The notes beneath the pieces were generated by a model, which searched no databases, was not told the origin of the DNA, and was given only the letters and a program-made list of their open reading frames with translations. A stretch of 64,000 bases of DNA from Nitrospinota bacterium (GTDB lineage: Bacteria; Nitrospinota_A; UBA7883; JACRGQ01). The stretch spans positions 1-64,000 of the forward strand of contig JAOUMJ010000015.1 of assembly GCA_029881495.1 (NCBI GenBank), read 5' to 3'. The translations under genes were made by a program, and so were the position numbers. Positions 17,249-25,635 of this stretch are shown here, piece by piece; within the stretch, counting starts at the first letter, position 1, and the number at the start of each line of letters is the position of its first letter.

Positions 17249-17775
17249 TCCGGGATCTCCTTGAGCCATGTAGAAACGGTTTCGCGGGAAATAGGCCTCT
17301 TGAGGTCTATATGACCCGCTATTGTTTCTATCTCCTTCCCCTCTACCAGTATTTTCACGGAGCGGACCTCGAAGTTGGAAAAAACGGTCCTGCATATTGA
17401 GGCGACCGTGAGTGTCTCGGTCCATACTCCGCCGGGGTGTTCCTTTACGATCTCCCCGCTGAAGTCTATGTAGACTATCAAAGTTGCGTCGATAAATATC
17501 CGCTTCACCTTCGTGTTTTTCGGAACGGTTCGGGTATATTCATGCTCCCCTGCTATCAGCGATTCGAGCACCGATTTGATCTTCTCCTCGTCGAACTCCT
17601 CCCACGGCATCTTGATGGTGACCGGCACGAGCCTCCCCTCATTTTCAAGATAGATGTAATACCCCCTCCGCGAGCTGTCGTGGTGTGGCAAGGGGAGGAC
17701 ATCCTGCGATAAGGCAAAACCTTGCAGAAGTGAAACGCAGATTAATAGCGATAGTGTGCTTCTGGAAAACTTCAT
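17245..17775 (-). CDS. GerMN-domain protein, secreted
   Basis: 176 residues with an N-terminal signal peptide (K-F-S-R-S, hydrophobic core, cleavage near F-A-L-S-Q). The mature protein matches the GerMN fold: V-Y-I-D-F-S-G-E-I-V followed by H-P-G-G-V-W-T-E, a helix T-V-A-S-I-C-R-T-V, then V-K-I-L-V-E-G-K-E and A-G-H-I-D-L-K-R-P. GerMN proteins were first seen in spore germination, but many non-sporulating bacteria have one beside an amidase, probably as a cell-wall-binding partner. Both ends overlap their neighbours by 4 bp (amidase upstream, murI downstream), indicating coordinated translation. Confidence 0.9.
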   Translation of the reverse strand: MKFSRSTLSLLICVSLLQGFALSQDVLPLPHHDSSRRGYYIYLENEGRLVPVTIKMPWEEFDEEKIKSVLESLIAGEHEYTRTVPKNTKVKRIFIDATLIVYIDFSGEIVKEHPGGVWTETLTVASICRTVFSNFEVRSVKILVEGKEIETIAGHIDLKRPISRETVSTWLKEIPE

Positions 17776-18455
17776 CTGTTGATACCGTATTCGAGGAGGG
17801 CGCCATAAACCGCCTTCGAGAATTTAATATAGAAATCTTCCCTGCTGATCTCCATTTCGTCGCGCGGATCGTTCAGCCCGACCGCTTCAACCAGCACCGC
17901 GGTCATCCCTATCCCTTGGAGCGGGATGAAGTTCCCCCTGCGAATGACGAACTCCTTATACGGATAGATGGCATCAAGATGGATCTTCAGAGTGCGCGCA
18001 AACTGTAGGTTCTCTTGAGCATACTGAAGGCCGACCGTTTCCCATGATGTTCCCGGCTTATCCTCGAAAACGAAAATGCCAAGGTCGTGGGAGTCCTTGC
18101 CGTATCCGGAAGCCGCGTGGAAGGATATATAGATATCCCCTTTATTGCTGTTTGCAATATGCGCCCTCTCTTCCTGTGTGAAATCGTTCTTTCCCGGCCT
18201 GGTGAAAACCACTTTCACTGCATCGCCGTTATTGCTAATGATCTCTTTTTTTAGCGCATTGGCAAGTTTTCTGGTGAAGTTCTTTTCAACGGCAAGGTTG
18301 GAGTTTTTTGCCCCGAGGTTTCTCCCTCCGTGGCCGGCGTCGATGACGACGGTCGATATAAGCCTGAGAGGTTCCGATGCAACGGTATTAACGCCGATGA
18401 TGGCGATCAAGGGAAAGGTTGCGGCGAAAAGGCGTAATTTTTGGCTGTAAAGCAT
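17772..18455 (-). CDS. N-acetylmuramoyl-L-alanine amidase (Amidase_3)
   Basis: 227 residues. A hydrophobic N-terminal signal precedes the catalytic domain. Zinc ligands and catalytic residues are visible: H42 in D-A-G-H-G-G, E57 in A-V-E-K-N-F, the histidine of I-S-F-H-A-A and the glutamate in V-L-V-E-A-V-G. It cleaves the bond between N-acetylmuramic acid and the peptide stem in the periplasm, for cell separation or wall turnover. The usual AMIN targeting domain is missing, so the GerMN partner may provide localisation (inference). The ATG has a short ggcgga site. Confidence 0.92.
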   Translation of the reverse strand: MLYSQKLRLFAATFPLIAIIGVNTVASEPLRLISTVVIDAGHGGRNLGAKNSNLAVEKNFTRKLANALKKEIISNNGDAVKVVFTRPGKNDFTQEERAHIANSNKGDIYISFHAASGYGKDSHDLGIFVFEDKPGTSWETVGLQYAQENLQFARTLKIHLDAIYPYKEFVIRRGNFIPLQGIGMTAVLVEAVGLNDPRDEMEISREDFYIKFSKAVYGALLEYGINR

Positions 18456-18638
18456 TTCCGCCTATTATAGTCCCGCTGTTTTAAAAAGAAACCGCTTTCA
18501 AAGGCGGTACCCCGCGGAAACTGTTCCGGGTGATATTGTTTTGCATGAAAGAGGTTGTTTTTTCTGACGCCTGAAGGTGAAATAGATACAGATGAATCCG
18601 GGTTACTTATTTACCTGAATTTTGGTATGTTATGGGCC

Positions 18639-21284
18639 ATGCCGAAAACATTAAGGGGAAGCGAGATCAGGCGATTGTTCCTGGAATACTTCGCTTCAAA
18701 GGGACATAAAGAGGTAAGGAGCTCAAACCTTATCCCCGCCGCCGACCCTACCCTTATGTTCACAAACGCGGGGATGGTGCAGTTCAAGGATGTCTTTACC
18801 GGCAAGGAGAAACGCGATTTCGTCCGTGCAGTCAGTTGCCAGAAGTGCCTCCGCGTCGCCGGCAAGCATAATGACCTGGAAGAGGTAGGGAGAACCAACC
18901 GTCACAACACCTTCTTCGAGATGCTCGGAAACTTTTCATTCGGCGACTACTTCAAGAAAGAGGCGATCGCGTACGCGTGGGAGTTCCTCACCGAAGTGGT
19001 TCATATACCGAAGGACAAACTATGGGTATCGGTATTCCATGAAGACGAGGAAGCCGGGAAGCTCTGGGTGCAGGAGACAGGGATAGAGGCAAACAGGGTC
19101 ATCCGCCTCGGCGAGAAGGATAACTTCTGGTCGATGGGGCCGACGGGGCCGTGCGGCCCATGCTCCGAAATTTTCATTGATAACGGTCCCGCAAAGGGTT
19201 GCGGCAAACCGGACTGCGCCCCCGGCTGTGAATGCGAGAGGTACGAAGAGATCTGGAACCTCGTGTTTATGCAGTACGACAGGGACAAGGAGGGGAACCT
19301 CACCCCGCTCCCGAACCCGAGCATCGATACGGGAATGGGGCTGGAGCGCATCGCCTCCGTATTGCAGGGGGTTGATTCGAATTTCGATTCCGACCTTATA
19401 AGGCCGATGATCGCAAGGGCAGAGAGCGTCCTTGAAAAGCCGTACGGCAACAACAGGGAAGATGATATCTCGCTTAGGGTTATCGGCGACCATATACGCA
19501 CCGCCGCCTTCCTTATTACGGAAGGGGTTCTCCCGTCAAACGACGACAGGGGTTACGTTCTTCGCAGGATAATGCGGAGGGCGATGCGACACGGCAAGAT
19601 GCTTGGCGCCACCGAACCGTTCCTGTACAAGGTGGTCGGCTCCGTGATCGACTCCTTCAAGGAATCATACCCGGAACTTGCCGACGCCGAGGAGACAATG
19701 GCAAGGATCATCGAAGTGGAAGAGCTCCGTTTCGGACGTACGCTTGAGAACGGGCTTCGCATCATGAACGACCTTGTGGGGAAAGCGGTTGCGAAAGGGG
19801 AAAAGAGAGTTGACGCTAGGGAGGTGTTCAAGCTCTACGATACTTTCGGTTTCCCTATCGATCTTGCCAGCGACATCATAAAGGACGCCGGGCTGGTCTT
19901 TGACGAAGCCGAGTTCAACAGCGAGCTTGAACGTCAGCGCGAGATGGCAAGAAGCTCCGCAAAAACCGCGCCGCAAGAAGTTGCTGAGGTCTACAAGGCT
20001 CTTCAAAATGAGATCACGCTCTTTACCGGCTATGAAATGCTGGAGATGGATTCGGATATCGTGGCTTTAATAAAGGATGGCGCCAGGGTGGAGAGCCTCT
20101 CCAAAGGTGAGAAGGGTGAGGTTATCCTGTCAGAGACCCCTTTCTACGCCGAATCGGGCGGCCAGGTGGGGGATACCGGGATAATAAACTCCATGTCGGG
20201 GAGAGGGAAAGTAATCGACACGAAGAAGGCGATGCCAAACCTCTACACCCATTTCGTTGAAGTTGTCGACGGGGAACTAAAAGCGGGGCAGGACGCAGGG
20301 GTTAAGGTGGACAGGGCGAAACGCGAAGCGACAGTGCGGAACCATACGGCAACGCATATGCTCCACGCCGCGCTGAAAACCGTTATAGGGGAGCATGTCA
20401 AGCAGGCTGGCTCGCATGTTTCTCCCGATAGGCTGCGATTCGATTTTTCCCACTACACCGCCGTGACGCATGAGGAGTTGCGCGAGGTGGAGAGGATAGT
20501 AAATGAAAAGATCCGGGAGGACCTGCCGGTCACTACCGATGAGAAGGACCTTGAGGATGCGATAAAGGACGGCGCGACCGCGCTCTTCGGCGAGAAGTAC
20601 GAATCGAAAGTGCGTGTTGTATCTCTCCCCGGATTTTCGAAGGAGCTTTGCGGAGGGACGCACGCGAGATCGAGCGGGCAGATCGCTGTTATCAAGATAG
20701 TCGCCGAGACAGGCGTAGCCGCCGGGGTGCGGAGGCTGGAAGCTGTAACCGGCGAAGGGGCGTTCAACTACTTTCTGAAACTGGAAGACGAAGCGAAAGA
20801 TATCGCGTCAGTTCTCAAATGTTCCGCCGATGAAAGCGCGGAGCGTGTGCAGAGGCTCCTCGACAAGGGGAAGGATCTTGAAAAGGAGATCAAGAAACTT
20901 AAAACGGAAAAAGCGCGCGGCGGCGACGGCGGCGGCGGTGGTGAAGAGCGCGACGTGAAAGGGATAAAGGTCGTGAGCCGGAAGCTGGACGGCGCGGACG
21001 TCGAAACGCTTCGCGGGATAGTGGACGACGCAAAGGTGAAGATAGGTTCCGGTGTAGTGCTGGCGGGAACGGTTGAGAATGAAAAAGTGATTCTCGTGGC
21101 AGGAGTCACGAAGGATCTGACTAAAAAGCTGAAGGCCGGCGATATAGTAAAGGCGGCGGCGGCGATAGTAGGGGGCGGCGGAGGTGGGAGGCCAGACATG
21201 GCCCAGGCCGGAGGTCCCGACGCGGCAAAACTGGACGAGGCGGTTGCATCCGTTTTCGCGACGGTGGAAAAACTGATAGGGTAA
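18639..21284 (+). CDS. alaS: alanyl-tRNA synthetase
   Basis: 881 residues from ATG 18639, where the canonical beginning (T-L-R-G-S-E-I-R-R-L-F-L-E-Y-F) lies; an upstream in-frame ATG would add 28 unrelated residues. Present are the class II catalytic core with F-T-N-A-G-M and the G-P-T-G-P-C-G-P motif, the tRNA-recognition domain, the editing domain with zinc ligands in H-T-A-T-H-M-L-H and C-G-G-T-H-A-R, and the C-terminal oligomerisation domain. One oddity is a glycine run (G-G-D-G-G-G-G-G, about codons 760-770) interrupting the coiled coil before the C-terminal domain. It is the first gene of a four-gene operon whose members overlap or abut. Confidence 0.98.
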   Translation: MPKTLRGSEIRRLFLEYFASKGHKEVRSSNLIPAADPTLMFTNAGMVQFKDVFTGKEKRDFVRAVSCQKCLRVAGKHNDLEEVGRTNRHNTFFEMLGNFSFGDYFKKEAIAYAWEFLTEVVHIPKDKLWVSVFHEDEEAGKLWVQETGIEANRVIRLGEKDNFWSMGPTGPCGPCSEIFIDNGPAKGCGKPDCAPGCECERYEEIWNLVFMQYDRDKEGNLTPLPNPSIDTGMGLERIASVLQGVDSNFDSDLIRPMIARAESVLEKPYGNNREDDISLRVIGDHIRTAAFLITEGVLPSNDDRGYVLRRIMRRAMRHGKMLGATEPFLYKVVGSVIDSFKESYPELADAEETMARIIEVEELRFGRTLENGLRIMNDLVGKAVAKGEKRVDAREVFKLYDTFGFPIDLASDIIKDAGLVFDEAEFNSELERQREMARSSAKTAPQEVAEVYKALQNEITLFTGYEMLEMDSDIVALIKDGARVESLSKGEKGEVILSETPFYAESGGQVGDTGIINSMSGRGKVIDTKKAMPNLYTHFVEVVDGELKAGQDAGVKVDRAKREATVRNHTATHMLHAALKTVIGEHVKQAGSHVSPDRLRFDFSHYTAVTHEELREVERIVNEKIREDLPVTTDEKDLEDAIKDGATALFGEKYESKVRVVSLPGFSKELCGGTHARSSGQIAVIKIVAETGVAAGVRRLEAVTGEGAFNYFLKLEDEAKDIASVLKCSADESAERVQRLLDKGKDLEKEIKKLKTEKARGGDGGGGGEERDVKGIKVVSRKLDGADVETLRGIVDDAKVKIGSGVVLAGTVENEKVILVAGVTKDLTKKLKAGDIVKAAAAIVGGGGGGRPDMAQAGGPDAAKLDEAVASVFATVEKLIG

Positions 21285-22033
21285 TGAAGAGCCTCATCGT
21301 CTTTGCGAAGGCGCCCGTGAAGGGCGCGGTAAAGACGAGGCTGAAAAAGGATACTCCGCTCTCCGATACTGATCTTCTTGTTCTCTATACCGCTTTTCTG
21401 AAGGATACCTTTGTCACAGCGGGAAAATCTTCCGCGGACAGGGTGATAGTCGCCTACACTCCGGCAGAATCGGAGGATGTCATGCGAAACCTGGCGGAAG
21501 AGTTTATTGGCGGCAAGGATATCGACTACCTTCCGCAGGAGGGGGAGAGCTTCAGCGATCGTATCGGCCACTCGTTCGACCATTCGCATAAAGCGGGGTC
21601 GGATTTTTCAATAATGATAGGGAGTGATTCGCCCACCCTTCACTCCACGGCAATAAACAAAGCGTTTGATCTCCTTGAGGAGAGGTGGGGATGCGTTCTC
21701 GGCCCGTCCGGCGAGGGGGGCATATACCTGATAGGGATGAAAAGCGGGATGTCGTTTGATTACGAAAGGATATTTTCAGATGGAAGCGAACTTGTGAACT
21801 TCTCCCTTGAGGCGCAACGGGCGGGGGGGAACCTTGCCCTCCTCGGAGAAGTTTCTGATATCGATGTCGCCTCCGATCTAGTCACTCTCCTTTCGATTGT
21901 CGAGTCGATGAAGGCGGCAGGGGAGGAGAATTTTGATTTTCCATTTCACACGGCGCAGGAGCTCTCCCGCCTCGGTTTAAAGGTGGAGCGGAGCGCGGGG
22001 ACGAGGGAGAAGATGGTGGTTAAAAATGGGTAG
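21284..22033 (+). CDS. TIGR04282-family (DUF2064) glycosyltransferase-like protein
   Basis: 249 residues. The N-terminus, L-I-V-F-A-K-A-P-V-K-G-x-V-K-T-R-L, is the nucleotide-binding start of the TIGR04282 family, and the D-S-P-T-L-H segment gives the metal-binding acidic site. Members resemble nucleotidyltransferases such as CofC and are annotated in arsenosugar biosynthesis, but the general substrate is unsettled. The ATG shares one base with the alaS stop, and the 3' end overlaps queC by 8 bp, so all are on one message. The C-terminal ~40 residues look like a family-specific extension. Confidence 0.85.
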   Translation: MKSLIVFAKAPVKGAVKTRLKKDTPLSDTDLLVLYTAFLKDTFVTAGKSSADRVIVAYTPAESEDVMRNLAEEFIGGKDIDYLPQEGESFSDRIGHSFDHSHKAGSDFSIMIGSDSPTLHSTAINKAFDLLEERWGCVLGPSGEGGIYLIGMKSGMSFDYERIFSDGSELVNFSLEAQRAGGNLALLGEVSDIDVASDLVTLLSIVESMKAAGEENFDFPFHTAQELSRLGLKVERSAGTREKMVVKNG

Positions 22034-22706
22034 AGCGGTTGTTCTCCTATCCGGAGGTGCCGATTCGGCGACATGCCTCGGCGCGGCGGTCCGCGACGGA
22101 TACGAGATATACGCGCTGACTATCGATTACGGCCAGAGCCACAAAATTGAAATTGAGATGGCGAAGAAGCAGGCGGAACATTTCAGGGTAAAGGAGCACC
22201 TCGTGCTTGATATCGACCTGCGGCGCCTTGCGAAGTCGGCCCTCACCGGAAGCATGGAGGTGCCGAAGGGGAGAGGGGATAACGAGATCGATAGCGGGAT
22301 ACCGTCTACATACGTTCCGGCGAGGAATACGATATTCCTTTCGCTCGCCCTCGGTTGGGCCGAGACGGTGGGGACGGGGGATATCTTCATCGGCGTGAAC
22401 GCCGTCGATTACTCCGGCTACCCCGATTGCAGGCCAGATTTCATCGAGTCGTTTGAAAATACGGCGCGGCTCGCAACGAAGATGGGGGTGGAGCATGAGC
22501 GGGAGCTGGAGATCCATACTCCGCTGATACATCTATCAAAGGGTGAGATATTCAAGCTGGGGAGCGGGCTTGGCGTCGATTTCTCGAAGACGCACAGCTG
22601 TTACTCCCCTGTCGGCGCGAAGGCTTGCGGCGAGTGCGATAGCTGCCGCCTTCGCCTGAAAGGTTTCGCCGACGCTGGATTGAAAGACCCGCTGGAGTAC
22701 AAATAA
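22026..22706 (+). CDS. queC: 7-cyano-7-deazaguanine synthase
   Basis: 226 residues. It converts 7-carboxy-7-deazaguanine to preQ0 using ATP and ammonia, for queuosine in tRNA. The PP-loop S-G-G-A-D-S (residues 9-14) has A where most members have M or L. The zinc-binding end shows C-Y-S-P-V-G-A-K-A-C-G-E-C-D-S-C-R-x-R, four cysteines as required. S-T-Y-V-P-A-R-N-T-I-F and G-V-N-A-V-D-Y-S-G-Y-P-D-C-R-P-x-F are strictly family-like. No queD, queE or queF is nearby. It overlaps the preceding gene by 8 bp. Confidence 0.97.
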   Translation: MGRAVVLLSGGADSATCLGAAVRDGYEIYALTIDYGQSHKIEIEMAKKQAEHFRVKEHLVLDIDLRRLAKSALTGSMEVPKGRGDNEIDSGIPSTYVPARNTIFLSLALGWAETVGTGDIFIGVNAVDYSGYPDCRPDFIESFENTARLATKMGVEHERELEIHTPLIHLSKGEIFKLGSGLGVDFSKTHSCYSPVGAKACGECDSCRLRLKGFADAGLKDPLEYK

Positions 22707-22708
22707 AG

Positions 22709-23374
22709 ATGGATATGGAAAGCAAAGTGAAGTGCAGGGTGTGCGGAATACCTTCCGAGGAGTTCTATAAGGATACGCGCACATTCTACAAATGCCCCGT
22801 CTGCTTCCTTATATTCACCGAGGAGATGGCGGACGAAAAGGGGAGCGAGGAGCATTACAAGAAACAGTGGCGCGAGGTTGATCCCGCGTTCTTCAAACAG
22901 CAGTCGGACGTACTGCTGGACGTGGCGAACCGGTTCGTGAAACCGGAGAGGATACTCGATTACGGCTCCGGCTCCGGCGGGATCACCTTGGAGCTGAGGA
23001 GCAGGGGGTACGATGTCACGCCGCTTGAACCGATGGAGCATGGATACCTGAAGGATCAGGAGTATCCGCACCAGTTCAATCTGATTATCGGAGTTGAGGT
23101 TATCGAACACCTCCCTGATCTTTGGGAAGAGCTAGGCGAGCTTGATAAAATTCTTCAGCCGGGGGGCGTTATTATCTTCAGTACCGGTATGACAGACAAG
23201 TTCATAGAGCATCCGCAGGCTGTCGAGGTCTTCAAGGGGTGGTGGTACAAGGACGACCAGACCCACGTAAGTTTTTTCTGCGCCGATTCGATCGCGATGA
23301 TCGCCCACAGGATGGAGTACGAATCATACTTCCTCGGCGACCAGCTTTTCGTCCTGAAGAAACCTGCGCTTTAG
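22709..23374 (+). CDS. class I SAM-dependent methyltransferase with zinc-ribbon N-terminus
   Basis: 221 residues, two bases after queC. The N-terminal zinc ribbon has C9-x-x-C12 and C29-x-x-C32. A Rossmann methyltransferase domain begins at I-L-D-Y-G-S-G-S-G-G near residue 80, with the V-E-V-I-E-H-L-P-D motif and L-Q-P-G-G-V-I-I-F-S-T typical of the methyltransferase type 11/23 group. The N-terminal ribbon followed by this fold is common in enzymes acting on sugars or metabolites. The substrate is unknown, and proximity to queC does not establish a role in tRNA modification. It is the last gene of the alaS operon. Confidence 0.85.
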   Translation: MDMESKVKCRVCGIPSEEFYKDTRTFYKCPVCFLIFTEEMADEKGSEEHYKKQWREVDPAFFKQQSDVLLDVANRFVKPERILDYGSGSGGITLELRSRGYDVTPLEPMEHGYLKDQEYPHQFNLIIGVEVIEHLPDLWEELGELDKILQPGGVIIFSTGMTDKFIEHPQAVEVFKGWWYKDDQTHVSFFCADSIAMIAHRMEYESYFLGDQLFVLKKPAL

Positions 23375-23444
23375 CGGGAGGGGAACCGTTCCAGCTCAGG
23401 GATTGATCCAGTTTTATTCGATATACGCGCGAAGGAATGCGCCG

Positions 23445-24683
23445 CTATTCGTAGCGGAGTGCTTCGGCGGGATCGATTCTGCTTGCGCGCCATGCGGGAT
23501 AGATCGCTGATATCAGAGTAATGGAGAGCGCGCATGCGGAGACTACGATGAAATCGGTCATGTTCATCTCCACCGCAAGAGTTGTGACGTTATAGACGTC
23601 CGCGGGGAGCTGTATGAACTGGTATTTTTTAAGGCCTATGCAGAAGAGGAACCCGGCGATATTGCCGAGCAGTGTTCCAGAAAAGCCGATGATGAAACCT
23701 TCCAGGAAGAAGATGCGCATGACAGTGTTTTGCGTCGCCCCCATGGCGCGTAGTATCGCGATGTCGCGCCCTTTTTCCATCACCACCATCATCATGGTGC
23801 TTATGATGTTGAATGCCGCCACGAAAACTATCAGCACGAGAATTATGAATATGGCGGTCTTCTCGAGCTTAAGCGCGTAAAAGAAATTCTCGTTCATCTT
23901 CATCCAGTCGCGGACGTGAAACGATGATTCCAGCGAATCTTCCAGTTCGGCGGCAACCTTGTCGGCGGTGTATATGTCCCGCACATTCAGGGCCACTCCG
24001 CTGATGCGGTTCTCCATCCCGAAGAAATCCTGTGCCGCCTTAAGCGATACCACCGCCATGCCGGAGTCGTAATCGTACATCCCGGAGTGGAATATCCCCA
24101 CGACGATGAACTGCTTCATTTTCGGAACCATCCCGAGGGCGGTTCTTTTCCCTTTTGTGGTGAGGAGGGCGATCGTGTCGTCCATCACGACTCCCAGGCG
24201 CGCGGCTAGCTCGTCGCCGAGGATTATCCCGTATCTGTCAAACTCCCCCTCCTTCATTATTTCCGAAAGGGATTCCACTTCGCCGTAGATCAGGTAGTCC
24301 TTGATCTTCGTTACGCTCCCTTCCTTTTGGGGATCGATGCCCCTGAGTATCACCCCGGAGGTAGCAGTGGAAGTCGAAGCCATGACTTCGCCGTAAATGT
24401 ATTCCGCAACGGCGACCACATCGGGGTGGGAGGCGATTTTATTTATGAACTCCTCCGAGTGGACCATTTTGTCCCCCATTTTCGTGATGACGATGTGTGA
24501 ATATGTGCCGAGGATCTTGTCCCGCAGTTCATTCTGCATTCCTGTCATTACGGATAGAACGACGATGAGGGCCATCACTCCCAGCCCGACCCCACCTACC
24601 GATATCCATGTGATTAGCGAGATGAAGGTCTGCTTCCGTTTCGCCATCAGGTATCGAAGGCTCATGAATAGTTCAAGTTTCAT
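23445..24683 (-). CDS. LolC/LolE-family lipoprotein-releasing ABC permease
   Basis: 412 residues with the LolCE layout: one N-terminal membrane helix (about 25-48, beginning F-I-S-L-I-T-W-I-S-V-G-G-V-G-L-G), a large periplasmic domain (about 50-270), and three C-terminal helices forming the FtsX domain. F-x-x-x-F-N-I-I-S-T-M and R-D-I-A-I-L-R-A-M-G-A-T are diagnostic. It extracts lipoproteins from the inner membrane to LolA. No lolD ATPase gene lies next to it. With a single permease gene a homodimer is possible, unless a partner is encoded elsewhere. Confidence 0.92.
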   Translation of the reverse strand: MKLELFMSLRYLMAKRKQTFISLITWISVGGVGLGVMALIVVLSVMTGMQNELRDKILGTYSHIVITKMGDKMVHSEEFINKIASHPDVVAVAEYIYGEVMASTSTATSGVILRGIDPQKEGSVTKIKDYLIYGEVESLSEIMKEGEFDRYGIILGDELAARLGVVMDDTIALLTTKGKRTALGMVPKMKQFIVVGIFHSGMYDYDSGMAVVSLKAAQDFFGMENRISGVALNVRDIYTADKVAAELEDSLESSFHVRDWMKMNENFFYALKLEKTAIFIILVLIVFVAAFNIISTMMMVVMEKGRDIAILRAMGATQNTVMRIFFLEGFIIGFSGTLLGNIAGFLFCIGLKKYQFIQLPADVYNVTTLAVEMNMTDFIVVSACALSITLISAIYPAWRASRIDPAEALRYE

Positions 24684-24762
24684 ATCGGTTGATAATACAA
24701 CATGAAGGGGGGTGGTTGGGAGTAAAGCTGTAAAGCGAAATTAAATGAAGTGAAGAAAGTGA

Positions 24763-24784
24763 GCGGGACCCGTAAGGGCCCCGC
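24763..24784 (-). terminator. hairpin downstream of the pentapeptide gene
   Basis: Stem gcgggaccc / gggccccgc with one mismatch and a GTAA loop, eleven bases past the stop of the leftward gene at 24796. On the minus strand it is followed by a pyrimidine-rich stretch (tcactttcttc). It is probably an intrinsic terminator, and it may also shield the lolC/E promoter. Confidence 0.55.
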
Positions 24785-24795
24785 CGTGGATAGAA

Positions 24796-25539
24796 TTACT
24801 TGTCCCAGGATGGAACAGGGAGGCCGAACACAAAGAGGTGGTCGGCGTGGGTATGTATCTTTTTTGGTATTTCCTTCGCCTTGTCGAAGTTCGCTTTCTT
24901 GATGTAGGCGTTGTTCAGTTCGACACTGGTGAGGTTTGCCGACGCAAGTGTGGCCATGCAGAGGTCGGCGGATTCAAGGTTGGTTTTCTCCAGATTCGCG
25001 AAGGACATATTGGCGTATGAAAGGTTGGCCCCCATCAACTCAGCCTTGTATGCGCTTGCGTCCGTAAGATCGGCCCCCTGCAAATTAACCGATTCCATTG
25101 AAGCCTTGGAGAGGTCCGCGCCTCTTAGAGTTGCGCCTGAAAGGTTCGCTCCTTCGAATTCGGCCCCGTTAAGGTCAACGCGGTCGAGGTTGAAACCGGA
25201 GAGATTCGCGCCATTGAACGTGTAACCGCTGAGGTCTACAAGGCCGGCCTTGGTTTTTTGCACGTTGTTCCTGTCACCTTCCAGGATCGATTTTGCGGTC
25301 TCGGGATCCTTGTACATCAACAATGCAAGTTTGTCGGAGGAGTATTCAACCCCTTCAACCGGCTTTTCGGCCTTTGCTTCCAGCTTTGCTACGTACTTTT
25401 CGTCTATCGCGACGGTTTTTGCTCCTCGCCATTTCGCGCAACCTGCTTCATCCAGCGGGCCGGAGCCTTCTTCAGCCGATGCGACGCCCGAAAACGCAAT
25501 GAACAGCCCCAAGGCTGTGCCCAATATCCCATATCTCAT
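24796..25539 (-). CDS. secreted pentapeptide-repeat protein
   Basis: 247 residues with a good ribosome binding site (ggagga) and a clear signal peptide ending G-V-A-S-A before E-E-G-S-G. Residues about 105-215 are tandem pentapeptides of the A-(D/N)-L-x-x type, for example F-N-G-A-N-L-S-G and L-R-G-A-D-L-S-K-A, predicted to fold as a right-handed quadrilateral beta-helix. Only short flanks lie outside. Pentapeptide proteins range from DNA mimics to structural proteins; an exported one is likely to be structural or binding. It is not coupled to its neighbours and no partner is evident. Confidence 0.88.
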   Translation of the reverse strand: MRYGILGTALGLFIAFSGVASAEEGSGPLDEAGCAKWRGAKTVAIDEKYVAKLEAKAEKPVEGVEYSSDKLALLMYKDPETAKSILEGDRNNVQKTKAGLVDLSGYTFNGANLSGFNLDRVDLNGAEFEGANLSGATLRGADLSKASMESVNLQGADLTDASAYKAELMGANLSYANMSFANLEKTNLESADLCMATLASANLTSVELNNAYIKKANFDKAKEIPKKIHTHADHLFVFGLPVPSWDK

Positions 25540-25635
25540 AAAGTAAGTCCTCCAATCAAATAATATAGTTAATGAACTTGTTAATTATCCTACTCCTATC
25601 TCGCCGACCTGAAAAGGATGTTTTCGTAACGCGGT

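Noticed and set aside
17249-17425. 59-codon N-terminal extension of murI
   Set aside because: It overlaps the GerMN gene in another frame; the family start is at 17248 with a 4-bp overlap.
18555-18638. 28-codon N-terminal extension of alaS
   Set aside because: Residues are unlike any AlaS; the canonical beginning starts at 18639.
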